A stretch of 64,000 nucleotides of DNA from an uncultured Chloroflexota bacterium (lineage in GTDB: Bacteria > Chloroflexota > Dehalococcoidia > CAUJGQ01), in NCBI GenBank assembly GCA_937879875.1, contig CALFMN010000154.1:5435-69434 (forward strand). Reading direction: 5' to 3'. Below, one piece after another: positions 15,530-23,045 of the stretch. The position numbers and the translations under genes are program-made. Numbering within the stretch: the first letter of the stretch is position 1; every line of letters starts with the position of its first letter. The notes below the pieces were generated by a model. The model did not search any database. It saw only the letters and a list, made by a program, of their open reading frames with translations, and had not been told where the DNA came from.

Positions 15530-16309
15530 CTATTCCCCGCGGAAGACCGGCGCGCGTTTCTCCGCGAAGGCGCGCGGACCTTCCTTCGCGTCCGCCGTCT
15601 GGCCGACGATCCAGCGCAGCGTGGCGCCGAGACGCAGCGCCTGCGGCATGGAGAGATCGGCCTGCGCATAGCTGATCTCCTTCAGGCCGCGTACGGCCAC
15701 GGGCGCGTAGCCCGCGATCTTCGCCGCCATCGCCTGCGCCGCTGGCAGCAGCTCCGCGGCGGGCAGCACGCGGCTGACGATGCCGAACTGCAACGCCTGC
15801 TGCGCGTCGATACGCTCACCGAGAAACAGCATCTCGTTCGCAAATGCCTGCGGAATCGCGCGTGGCAGCCGCATCGGCGCGCCGGCCAGTGGGAAGAAAC
15901 CCAGCGTGATCTCCGGCAGCGCGAACGAGGCCTGCTCCGAGGCGATGCGCAGGTCACAGGCGAGCGCGATCTCGAAACCGCCGCCCAGACAGAAGCCGTT
16001 GACCGCGGCGATCACCGGCTTTTTGGTGTCGAACGTGGCAAACGACTCGCGCTCGTCGGTGGCGAAGACTTCGGCGGGGCCGCCGCTGGCGCCCGGGCTG
16101 CGGCTGCGCAGATCGGCGCCGGCGCAAAAGGCGCGGCCGTTGCCCGTAAGCACGGCGACGCGGATCTCGTCGTCGGCGCGCACGCGGCGCAGCGCCTCCA
16201 TCAGGCCCGCGCCCAGCTCGGCGTTGATCGCGTTGAGCGCGTCGGGCCGGTTCAGCGTGATCGTCGCCACGCGTTCGTGGATCTCGAAGAGGACGGCTTC
16301 GTCGCTCAT
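15530..16309 (-). CDS. enoyl-CoA hydratase/isomerase family protein
   Basis: 259 aa, normal crotonase length. The oxyanion-hole segments are 'FCAGADL' and 'AAVNGFCLGGGFEIALACDL', and 'ALPEITLGFFP' carries the first catalytic Glu position. The second Glu position is replaced (the later 'APMRLPRAIP' region), so hydratase activity is not certain. Ends in the common 'KEGPRAFAEKRAPVFRG' tail. The start overlaps the stop of the LLM oxidoreductase by 4 bases, so they are co-translated. Confidence 0.88.
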   Translation of the reverse strand: MSDEAVLFEIHERVATITLNRPDALNAINAELGAGLMEALRRVRADDEIRVAVLTGNGRAFCAGADLRSRSPGASGGPAEVFATDERESFATFDTKKPVIAAVNGFCLGGGFEIALACDLRIASEQASFALPEITLGFFPLAGAPMRLPRAIPQAFANEMLFLGERIDAQQALQFGIVSRVLPAAELLPAAQAMAAKIAGYAPVAVRGLKEISYAQADLSMPQALRLGATLRWIVGQTADAKEGPRAFAEKRAPVFRGE

Positions 16310-17382
16310 CGCCTGCTCCCGGTTTCAACTTCGCCTTGCGCGGCCGGCTCGGCGTTCACCTGCTCGATCAGGCGCATCAAGCGGCCCAGTGTCTCCAGGC
16401 GCTCGCCCGGCGTCTCGCCCTGCGGGTTGGCGTGCAGGGTCGTGACGCCGGCGTCGCGGTAGACGCGCAGGCGCTGCTTCACCATCGCCTCGGTGCCGAG
16501 CAGGTTGGACTGGATCACGAACTCGTCCGGGATCAGCGCGGCTGCTTCGTCGCGGCGGCGCTCGAACCAAAGGTCCTGCACCCGCTGCACCAGTTCGCCG
16601 TAGCCCTGCCGCGCGTAGGCGTCCTTGTAAAAGTTGTGATCGCGCGAGCCCATCGCGCCGATCTCGAAGGCGAAGCCCGGCTTGCGCGGCGCGATCAGGC
16701 GTTCCAGGTCGTCGCCGAAGGCCACGACGCCGCCCGCCTGCCGGTCGATCGCGTCGAAGTTGCGGCCGGCGCCCTCGGCGCCGCGGCGCAGCGGGTCGAA
16801 GAAGACCTCGGCGTGCTCGGGCATGAACGCGCTGGCGATCCAGCCGTCGGCGAGGGCGCCGGTCATCTCCAGGCTCTTCGGGCCGAGCGTCGCCAGGTAG
16901 ATGGGTACATCGGCCGGCGGCGCGCTGCTTTTCAGTGCCCTGCCTTCGCCGCCCGCCAGCGGCAACTGGTAGACCGCACCGTTGTAGGCCACGCGCTCAC
17001 CGCGCGCCGCCATGCGCACGATCTCGACCGTCTCGCGCAGCCGCGTGACCGGCTGTTTGAACGGCACGCCGTGCCAGCCCTCGATCACCTGCGGTCCGCT
17101 CGTGCCCAGGCCGAGGATGAAGCGATCGTCCGAAAGCGCCGCCAGGCTGAGCGCCGTCATCGCCAGCACGGCCGGGGTGCGCGTGCCGGCCTGCACGATC
17201 GCGCTGCCCAGCCTGATGCGGCTGGTGCGCGCCGCAAGAAACGCCAGCGGCGTGATCGCGTCGAAGCCCCAGGCCTCGCTCGTCCAGACCGAGTCCACGC
17301 CCAGCCGCTCGGCTTCGAGCACGTAGCCGACCGCCGCTTCGCGCTGCTGGCGCCCGAGTCCCGCGTGAATCGCCACGCGCAT
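16306..17382 (-). CDS. LLM-class F420-dependent oxidoreductase
   Basis: 358 aa TIM-barrel of the luciferase-like monooxygenase family. Typical features are 'SVWTSEAWGFDAITPLAFLAARTSRIRLGSA' in pieces (strand 2-3), 'FILGLGTSGPQVIEGWHGVPF' and 'LGPKSLEMTGALADGWIA'. The latter motifs are common in F420-dependent members; substrates range from alcohols to CoA-linked intermediates. Cytoplasmic. Its operon partner is the enoyl-CoA hydratase homologue downstream, suggesting a catabolic oxidation step. Confidence 0.85.
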   Translation of the reverse strand: MRVAIHAGLGRQQREAAVGYVLEAERLGVDSVWTSEAWGFDAITPLAFLAARTSRIRLGSAIVQAGTRTPAVLAMTALSLAALSDDRFILGLGTSGPQVIEGWHGVPFKQPVTRLRETVEIVRMAARGERVAYNGAVYQLPLAGGEGRALKSSAPPADVPIYLATLGPKSLEMTGALADGWIASAFMPEHAEVFFDPLRRGAEGAGRNFDAIDRQAGGVVAFGDDLERLIAPRKPGFAFEIGAMGSRDHNFYKDAYARQGYGELVQRVQDLWFERRRDEAAALIPDEFVIQSNLLGTEAMVKQRLRVYRDAGVTTLHANPQGETPGERLETLGRLMRLIEQVNAEPAAQGEVETGSRR

Positions 17383-17415
17383 GGCGTTCTCCCTGCACTG
17401 TCCGCTGCCGCGGGC

Positions 17416-17943
17416 CTATGCCCCGAACCGCTGAGCGACGGCCTGCAACTGGCGCAAGTGGTCGAGGTCGTGCACGCGCATGAACAGCAGCCACTCGCGC
17501 CACGTAAATGCGCCGAAGGTCGGATGCGTGATAGCGATCGCCAGATGCTCATCGCCGCTGGCGTTGAGCACCCGCGCGAGCAGTTGTTCCCGCCGCTCAT
17601 GATAGGTCTGCCAATAGTCTTCGGCCGTTGTGAGGCCCGCGCTCGTTTCGCCGGAGATCGTATCGCGCACCCGCGGCGGCAGGACGCCGCGCTCAAGGAT
17701 GCCCTCGATTGCGCGGGCGCCGGTCTCGTTCATCTGCAGGATGTGCGTGTAGACCTCGGCCGCCGACCAGTCGTCGGGGCCGGGGTGCTCGGCGAAGCGG
17801 GCGGCGGGCACCGCGGCGCCGGCCTCGCGCAGCGGCGCCGCGTCGCGCCGCACCTTTTCGACCAGTTCGGGAATGCTGAGCTTGTTCGCCTGCGCCAGAA
17901 TATAGCCGCGCACGCGCTGGGCTTCGTCGGTCTGCGACGTCAT
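17416..17943 (-). CDS. DinB-like four-helix protein
   Basis: 175 aa from the ATG at 17943, chosen because GAGGGG lies just upstream; a GTG at 17958 is also in frame. DinB/YfiT-type metal site: His in 'VYTHILQMNE' and the pair in 'VHDLDHLRQLQ'. The four-helix fold is shared with thiol-dependent transferases such as mycothiol or bacillithiol S-transferases. Substrate unknown. It ends 34 bases from the LLM gene start on the same strand. Confidence 0.8.
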   Translation of the reverse strand: MTSQTDEAQRVRGYILAQANKLSIPELVEKVRRDAAPLREAGAAVPAARFAEHPGPDDWSAAEVYTHILQMNETGARAIEGILERGVLPPRVRDTISGETSAGLTTAEDYWQTYHERREQLLARVLNASGDEHLAIAITHPTFGAFTWREWLLFMRVHDLDHLRQLQAVAQRFGA

Positions 17944-18000
17944 CGCTACCCCTCGCACTACGAGCGGACCGCTGTTCCTGTTACCCCGGTAATTGAGATA

Positions 18001-18015
18001 CTATCTTAGAGATAG
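18001..18015. promoter_or_regulatory. CTATCT-TAG-AGATAG operator candidate
   Basis: Six-base perfect arms with a 3-base centre, in an AT-richer patch between the divergent DinB gene (start 17943) and HxlR gene (start 18120). Probably the HxlR-family binding site. Confidence 0.5.
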
Positions 18016-18119
18016 CTACGGATCAAGCGTCGAAGCGATGCATCCGCCCGCGGGTGAGACGGCCGCAGCGGCGGGCCGCTAGAATGCGGCTGCACGAGAG
18101 CACAAGGGGATCGCCGGAC

Positions 18120-18803
18120 GTGGCGAAGACGCGCATCTATCAGCACTTCTGCCCGGTGGCGCGGTCGCTTGAGCTGATCGGCGAGAAGTGGTCGCTGCTG
18201 GTGGTGCGCGATCTGCTGCGCGGCCCGCAACGGTTCACGGACTTAATGGCTTCGCTCGGCGGCATCACACCCAAATGGCTGACGCTGCGGCTGCGCGATC
18301 TGGAGGTGGCCGGCATCGTCGAGCGCGACGCGCAGCCGGGACGGCGTGAGGTCTGGTACCGGCTGACGACAGCGGGCCGCGACCTGGCGCCGGTGGTCGA
18401 GTCGCTTTCGGCCTGGGGCATCGAGCATGCGATCCGGCCGCCGCAGCTCGGGGAGGCGGTGCACCCGGCGCAAACCATGTCCGGCATCGCCAGCGTCCTG
18501 AACCGGCGCGGCCGCGGCCTGGCGCAGCCAGCGGCCTGGGTGGTGCGCTTCGCTTCCGACCGCGCCTGGACGTTGCGCTACGACGGCGCCCGCTGGTCGG
18601 TGCAGCGCGGCGCGGCCGAGCCGGCCGATCTCGTGATCGAGGCGACACCGGAGGCCTGGGTGACCTTCCTGCTCACGCCGCCGCCGGAGCGGCCGGCGCT
18701 GCTGGGCGGCCTGCGCGTCCTCGGGCCGGCGGAACAGCTAGAGCAGCTTGTGCAGGGCTTCGGCTGGTGGGAACGGCCGCAGGCAAGCGCCGCCGGACGG
18801 TAG
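18120..18803 (+). CDS. HxlR-family regulator with C-terminal SCP2-like domain
   Basis: 227 aa from the GTG at 18120 (VAKTRIYQHFCPVARSLELI), preceded by AAGGGG; longer frames exist but add a non-conserved extension. Residues about 1-105 are an HxlR winged helix ('CPVARSLELIGEKWSLLVVR', 'LTLRLRDLEVAGIVERD', 'YRLTTAGRDL'). Residues about 130-220 resemble an SCP2 sterol-carrier fold that could bind a hydrophobic effector. A palindrome lies upstream. It may control the divergent DinB-LLM-enoyl hydratase set. Confidence 0.85.
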   Translation: MAKTRIYQHFCPVARSLELIGEKWSLLVVRDLLRGPQRFTDLMASLGGITPKWLTLRLRDLEVAGIVERDAQPGRREVWYRLTTAGRDLAPVVESLSAWGIEHAIRPPQLGEAVHPAQTMSGIASVLNRRGRGLAQPAAWVVRFASDRAWTLRYDGARWSVQRGAAEPADLVIEATPEAWVTFLLTPPPERPALLGGLRVLGPAEQLEQLVQGFGWWERPQASAAGR

Positions 18804-18889
18804 CCGCGCGGTGCTCGCGCCGCGTAGCCATTGCCAACGTCCGGCGGCGCGTTTACCATGCGGGATGAATCGGCCGCGAGGTGGTTTCG

Positions 18890-19696
18890 ATGCGTCCTCT
18901 GCCCCGCCGGGTCTACATCGCCGTTGCCGTGGTCGCCTGCGCCGCGATCGCGGCCTTCGGCGTGGCGATCGCCGTGGCGCCGTTCCATGCGCGGCTCGTC
19001 ACCTGGCTGATGGCCGGGGAGATCGCCGTGGCGGCCGCGGCCTCGCTGCTCATGCCGGTGCCGCTGGCCACGCGTACGTTGCACTACGTCACCACTACGC
19101 CGATCTTACTGGCCGCCGTGCTGTTGCCCGCGCCGCTGGCGATGGCGGAAGTCATGCTGGTGTGGATCGCTACGGATCAGGTTCGGCGCATGGACCGAGC
19201 GGCCCCGCGCCCCATTCCCTGGGTTGAGACGGCGTTCAACGCCGCGAAGACCGTGCTGCGTGTCGGCGTGGGGGCCGTGGTTTTCCGCGGGGTGAGCAGC
19301 GTGCCGCTGGTGGCCGGCGCACTCAGCGATCGGGTGCTGTTGGCCGTCGTGGCGGCGGGCGTGGCAATGTACCTGACGAACCAACTGCTCGTGCACGGGA
19401 TCGTCAGCGTGCAGTCCGGCCGCTGGCGGCTGGCCGCGCTCGTGCGGCTCGCCCGCGTGGACCTGATGCAGGATGCTTCGTTACTGTTGCTCGGCGTGCT
19501 CGGCGCGATCATCGCCGGGCGCGCCCCGCTCGCGATCGCCGTGCCGCTCGCCCTCACGATGGTGATCCAGCGCGAGCTGTTGCGCGCGCGTGGCGACACG
19601 CTGGTCGACCTCGTCAACACGGACGAAGCGCCGCGCGCCACCGAGGCAGCGCGCGGCACAGCGCCGCTGACCGCGATGTTCTGGTGGGCCAGCTAG
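18890..19696 (+). CDS. multi-pass membrane protein of unknown function
   Basis: 268 aa from the ATG at 18890, with GAGGTGG just before it. Six to eight hydrophobic helices beginning 'VYIAVAVVACAAIAAFGVAI'. The layout resembles the N-terminal membrane sensor of some Chloroflexota diguanylate cyclase/HD-GYP proteins, but no output domain follows; the protein ends shortly after the last helix with a polar tail. I do not assign a function. Confidence 0.65.
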   Translation: MRPLPRRVYIAVAVVACAAIAAFGVAIAVAPFHARLVTWLMAGEIAVAAAASLLMPVPLATRTLHYVTTTPILLAAVLLPAPLAMAEVMLVWIATDQVRRMDRAAPRPIPWVETAFNAAKTVLRVGVGAVVFRGVSSVPLVAGALSDRVLLAVVAAGVAMYLTNQLLVHGIVSVQSGRWRLAALVRLARVDLMQDASLLLLGVLGAIIAGRAPLAIAVPLALTMVIQRELLRARGDTLVDLVNTDEAPRATEAARGTAPLTAMFWWAS

Positions 19697-19740
19697 GCGG
19701 TCAGCCACCTATGCCATACCCCCGAACCGCACGGCGCAGG

Positions 19741-19884
19741 CTAGCAGCCGGCACACCAGCTATTGTCGGCGTGTGCCACCGGTGTGGCCTGATGGCCGAC
19801 GCCGATACCACTGCCCACCACCGCGAAACCCAACACCGCTGCCACCAGCAATCCGCGAAGTCCGGAGCTCTTGATCCGACGCAT
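19741..19884 (-). CDS. 47-aa secreted peptide with CxxC end
   Basis: ATG at 19884 with an excellent AGAGGAG ribosome binding site 7 bases upstream. The peptide starts MRRIKSSGLRGLLVAAVLGF, continues with a Gly/Val-rich hydrophobic core, and has 'ATPVAHAD' as a likely cleavage site, leaving a mature tail of about 8 residues, DNSWCAGC or close to it. Charged start, hydrophobic core and Ala-x-Ala site make a complete Sec signal. Nothing known to me; a signal-like or metal/disulfide peptide is possible. Too short for most gene finders. Confidence 0.6.
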   Translation of the reverse strand: MRRIKSSGLRGLLVAAVLGFAVVGSGIGVGHQATPVAHADNSWCAGC

Positions 19885-20157
19885 CACGTCACTCCTCTGC
19901 GTGGCCTATTCGCCACACCTTGAGCAACGAGTGCCGGCGCGAGCTCCTGCAGGGGCGTTCGGTAACGAACGAGGAACAGCCGCGTTGCGAGCCGGTCTCC
20001 GCGCCATGGCGCATCGGCGCGGAAGGAGGCTGTTCGGACACATGCGGTGGCGCGGTGGCGGACGCAGCCGCCCACGAGCGGCCGCGTAATTCGCTACACT
20101 GACGGCGAACTGCCGCCTCACGGAATGAGCGGCACCCGACGCACAGGGTCCGCCGCT

Positions 20158-20307
20158 ATGGCCGAGCTGCCGACCGGGACGATCACCTTCCTCTTCACGG
20201 ACGTGGAGGGCAGCACCCGCCTGGGGGAAGCCTATCCCCAGGCGATGCGGGCCGTGATGGCCCGCCACGACGCGCTGCTGACGTACCGGAGAGCCGATGC
20301 CTGCTGA
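20158..20307 (+). pseudogene. truncated adenylate/guanylate cyclase N-terminus
   Basis: ATG at 20158 followed by 'LPTGTITFLFTDVEGSTRLG', the unmistakable start of class III cyclase domains fused to AAA-LuxR regulators, including the first metal-binding Asp. Homology stops at about residue 40 ('ARHDALL', near 20280); the frame then runs 9 unrelated codons to a stop inside the vsr gene. The rest of the cyclase is not found downstream, so the gene was cut by arrival of the restriction-modification segment or by a deletion. Confidence 0.8.
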
Positions 20308-20770
20308 CGGTGAATCTGCCGGCCGCACGCGCCAACCGTGGAGTGCCCTTCCACCGTTCGAAGTGCCGTCGGCCACGCGTAGCCGCAACATGGCGTCGAT
20401 TCGGGCGGCTGATACGGAACCCGAAGTCTATGTGCGCCGCGTGCTGCATGCCGGCGGATTCCGCTTCAGGCTGCGTCCACGGTCGCTGCCGGGACGACCG
20501 GATCTGGTCTTGCCCCGGTATCGGCTCGCGGTCTTTGTGCATGGCTGCTTTTGGCACCGCCATGACTGCACCAACGTCAGGGTTCCGCGGACGAACACGG
20601 CCTACTGGCGGGCGAAACTTGATGCAAATGCCGATCGGGATCGGCGCAACGAAGCTTTGCTCGCGCAAGCGGGTTGGGCTGTTCGCATCGTTTGGCAATG
20701 CAGGCTGGCCGCGGACACAGCGACTCTGCTGGCCGACCTTCGCGTCTTGCGCGAGCGTACGCGGACATAA
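20297..20770 (+). CDS. vsr: very short patch repair endonuclease (Vsr)
   Basis: 157 aa, matching the E. coli Vsr length. Motifs are 'RSRNMASIRAADTEPE', catalytic 'SLPGRPDLVL' (Asp69), 'VFVHGCFWHRHDC' and 'NADRDRRNEALLAQAGWAV'. Vsr nicks next to the T of T:G mismatches made by deamination of 5-methylcytosine, so it pairs naturally with the adjacent C5-methyltransferase. An in-frame Met at 20390 could start a shorter form. First gene of the restriction-modification block. Confidence 0.93.
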   Translation: MPADGESAGRTRQPWSALPPFEVPSATRSRNMASIRAADTEPEVYVRRVLHAGGFRFRLRPRSLPGRPDLVLPRYRLAVFVHGCFWHRHDCTNVRVPRTNTAYWRAKLDANADRDRRNEALLAQAGWAVRIVWQCRLAADTATLLADLRVLRERTRT

Positions 20771-20812
20771 GGGCCTTGCGCCCCCGCCGCAGGTGCTCGA
20801 TAGTCTGACAGT

Positions 20813-21832
20813 ATGGAACAGATGAGCTATGTCGAGAGAATCAACGCCGGCCTGGAGCCGAATCCTCGAACTGAAAGCGTCGTCGTCGATCTGTTCGCCG
20901 GTTGCGGTGGCCTGGCCCTCGGGTTTGAGGCGCAGGGATACGCGACACATGGCTTCGAAATGGACGAGGACTGCTGCGAGACCTACCGGCGGAACCTCAG
21001 TGGCCAGTGTTCGCAGGTCTACTTGACCCCTGAAACTGAATTGCCGCCGGCCAATGTCGTGATCGGCGGCCCGCCATGTCAGCCATTCAGCGTTGGCGGC
21101 AATCAGCTTGGCCGGAGAGATGATCGCGACGGCTTCCCGACGTTCATCTCGGCTGTCAAACGGCTGAAGCCGGACATCTGGCTGTTTGAAAATGTGCGCG
21201 GGATGTTTTACCGCAATCGGAGCTACATGGAACAAGTCACAGACAGCCTCCGCGGCCTGGGGTATATCGTTGATGCGCGCCTCCTGAACGCCGTGGACTA
21301 CGGCGTGCCGCAGAACCGGGAGCGGCTGGTAGTTGTGGGCCATCGCGGCGGCTTTCGGTTTCCTCAGCCGCTAACCCGGCGATTCACCGCGGGTGAGGCG
21401 CTGGGGGAATCTGCGTTCGCATGTCCTCCAAATGCGAAGATCCTGACCGAGAGCATGGATGCGTACGTCGCCCGCTATGAGCGGGCCTCCAAATGCGTCC
21501 GCCCGCGAGATCTCCATCTTAATCGGCCGGCCCGTACGCTCACGTGCCGCAATCTTGCCGGCGCTACCGGCGACATGCAGCGTGTCCGGCTGCCCGATGG
21601 GCGTCGCCGGCGCTTGCTCGTGCGCGAAGCGGCCCGTTTACAAAGCTTTCCAGACTGGTTCGCGTTCTACGGGTCCGAAGGATCGCAGTTCAATCAGATA
21701 GGAAACGCAGTGCCTCCGATGTTCGCGTTCGCGTTAGCCGCAGCTGTGCGGTCGTATCTGGACGGTATGGGCGAAGCGGCTGAGGTTCCGGCCGAGATGC
21801 TAGCCGGCCCGCGGCAACCCTCCCTCTTCTGA
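20813..21832 (+). CDS. C5-cytosine DNA methyltransferase
   Basis: 339 aa. Ordered C5-MTase motifs: I 'VVDLFAGCGGLALGFEAQGY' (cofactor), IV 'GGPPCQPFS' with catalytic Cys89, VI 'ENV' (126-128), VIII 'QNRER' (167-171), IX 'RPARTLTCRNLAG', X 'QIGNAVPPMFAFALA'. The target recognition domain between VIII and IX is short (about 55-60 residues). It should protect host DNA against the BsuBI/PstI-type endonuclease encoded 69 bases downstream. Known BsuBI and PstI partners are adenine methyltransferases, so this pairing is unusual. Confidence 0.95.
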   Translation: MEQMSYVERINAGLEPNPRTESVVVDLFAGCGGLALGFEAQGYATHGFEMDEDCCETYRRNLSGQCSQVYLTPETELPPANVVIGGPPCQPFSVGGNQLGRRDDRDGFPTFISAVKRLKPDIWLFENVRGMFYRNRSYMEQVTDSLRGLGYIVDARLLNAVDYGVPQNRERLVVVGHRGGFRFPQPLTRRFTAGEALGESAFACPPNAKILTESMDAYVARYERASKCVRPRDLHLNRPARTLTCRNLAGATGDMQRVRLPDGRRRRLLVREAARLQSFPDWFAFYGSEGSQFNQIGNAVPPMFAFALAAAVRSYLDGMGEAAEVPAEMLAGPRQPSLF

Positions 21833-21900
21833 ATTCGAATCTTGGTGAGGCAGCTTGCTTCCGGATCTAATGGCTGGCGGACAGCGGCGACGGCGGCTCG

Positions 21901-22851
21901 ATGAGCAAGGTGGACGACGCCAGGGATATCCTGCGACAACTCGGTTTCGCCGGGGCACAGCAGAGCACGATGTGCGCTCTGACTCTCTTGGCACTTGCTG
22001 GCTTGGACGAGTCGACAGCCTGGTCGAGCGCGTCTGCGCCGCGGCTGGGTATTGCTGGGCCGGATGGAATCATGGCCTTTGTCCGGGACCGGCTTGGTCA
22101 CCCTTATGCGATGAACACCAGGGAAAGCTTCCGAAAGCAGGCGTTGCATTACTTCGTGCTTGCTGGAATCGCGCTGCGTAACCCGGACAATCCGGAGCTT
22201 GCGACAAATGACCGGCGGAATCACTATGCGCTTCGCGCTGAAACGGTTACGCTGCTGCAACACTACGGATCCGAGTCATGGCCGGAGCAGTTACGGCGGT
22301 TTCAGACAATGCGGCCTGCCTTGACCGACCGCTCGCGAAAGGTCGCCGACAGCTACCGGCTCAGCCTCGCACTTGATAGCGGAGATGTCATTACGCTGGC
22401 CCCCGGTCCGCATAACGTGCTTCAAGCCGCGATTGTTCGCGAGTTTCGGCCTCGATTTGCGGCAGCGGCACGTCTCCTCTACCTTGGCGACGCTGAGAAC
22501 AAGACGCTTGTTTATCTCCAGTCTGAACTGGAAGGGCTGGGAATTTCTCTGTCAAGCCATGACAAGCTGCCCGATATCGTGCTGCACGATCCTGGGAATC
22601 GAAGGGTCTTCCTCATCGAGGCGGTGTATTCAACTGGCCCTGTCTCTCCAAAGCGATTCCTCGAATTGGAAGAGGTGTTCGAACAGACGGGTTTGACCCG
22701 CGTGTACGTTACAGCCTTCCCGAACTTCACGACATTCAAGAAGTATGCAACCATCATCGCGTGGGAGACTGAGGTTTGGCTGGCCGAGGCGCCCGACCAC
22801 TTGATCCACTTCGACGGCGAAAAGTTTCTGCGTTCACTCGCTGAGGGATAG
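21901..22851 (+). CDS. BsuBI/PstI-family type II restriction endonuclease
   Basis: 316 aa, the same size class as BsuBI. The C-terminal half carries the family PD-(D/E)xK core: 'LPDIVLHD' (Asp225), 'VFLIEAVYSTGPVSPKR' (Glu240, Lys251), then 'VYVTAFPNF', 'IAWETEVWLAEAPDHLIHF' as in PstI. The N-terminal part is the family's helical recognition domain. Codon use is visibly less GC-biased than in neighbouring genes, supporting recent acquisition. Prototypes cut CTGCA^G; the real site here is untested. Confidence 0.92.
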   Translation: MSKVDDARDILRQLGFAGAQQSTMCALTLLALAGLDESTAWSSASAPRLGIAGPDGIMAFVRDRLGHPYAMNTRESFRKQALHYFVLAGIALRNPDNPELATNDRRNHYALRAETVTLLQHYGSESWPEQLRRFQTMRPALTDRSRKVADSYRLSLALDSGDVITLAPGPHNVLQAAIVREFRPRFAAAARLLYLGDAENKTLVYLQSELEGLGISLSSHDKLPDIVLHDPGNRRVFLIEAVYSTGPVSPKRFLELEEVFEQTGLTRVYVTAFPNFTTFKKYATIIAWETEVWLAEAPDHLIHFDGEKFLRSLAEG

Positions 22852-23045
22852 CGCCTCGCCAGTATGGACTACGGCCGCTGCGGAGCGCTGAGATCTGCGC
22901 TTGGTTGGTCTGCGGCTATACGCCGGTTTGACCATGCCCGCGCGGCTTTCTACAGTGGCGAAGATACGGACATAAGACAGCAGAGATTCGACGGTGCGCC
23001 GGGCCGTGTGCCGGCTTCGCGCGTCGCTCAGGAGCCGGCCCTGCC

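Noticed and set aside
20195..21343. Antisense frame of 382 codons over vsr and the methyltransferase
   Set aside because: Opposite strand has complete catalytic motifs of two known families.
22864..23045. 60-codon frame between the endonuclease and ilvC
   Set aside because: No ribosome binding site, no recognisable pattern; frame ends where ilvC begins.
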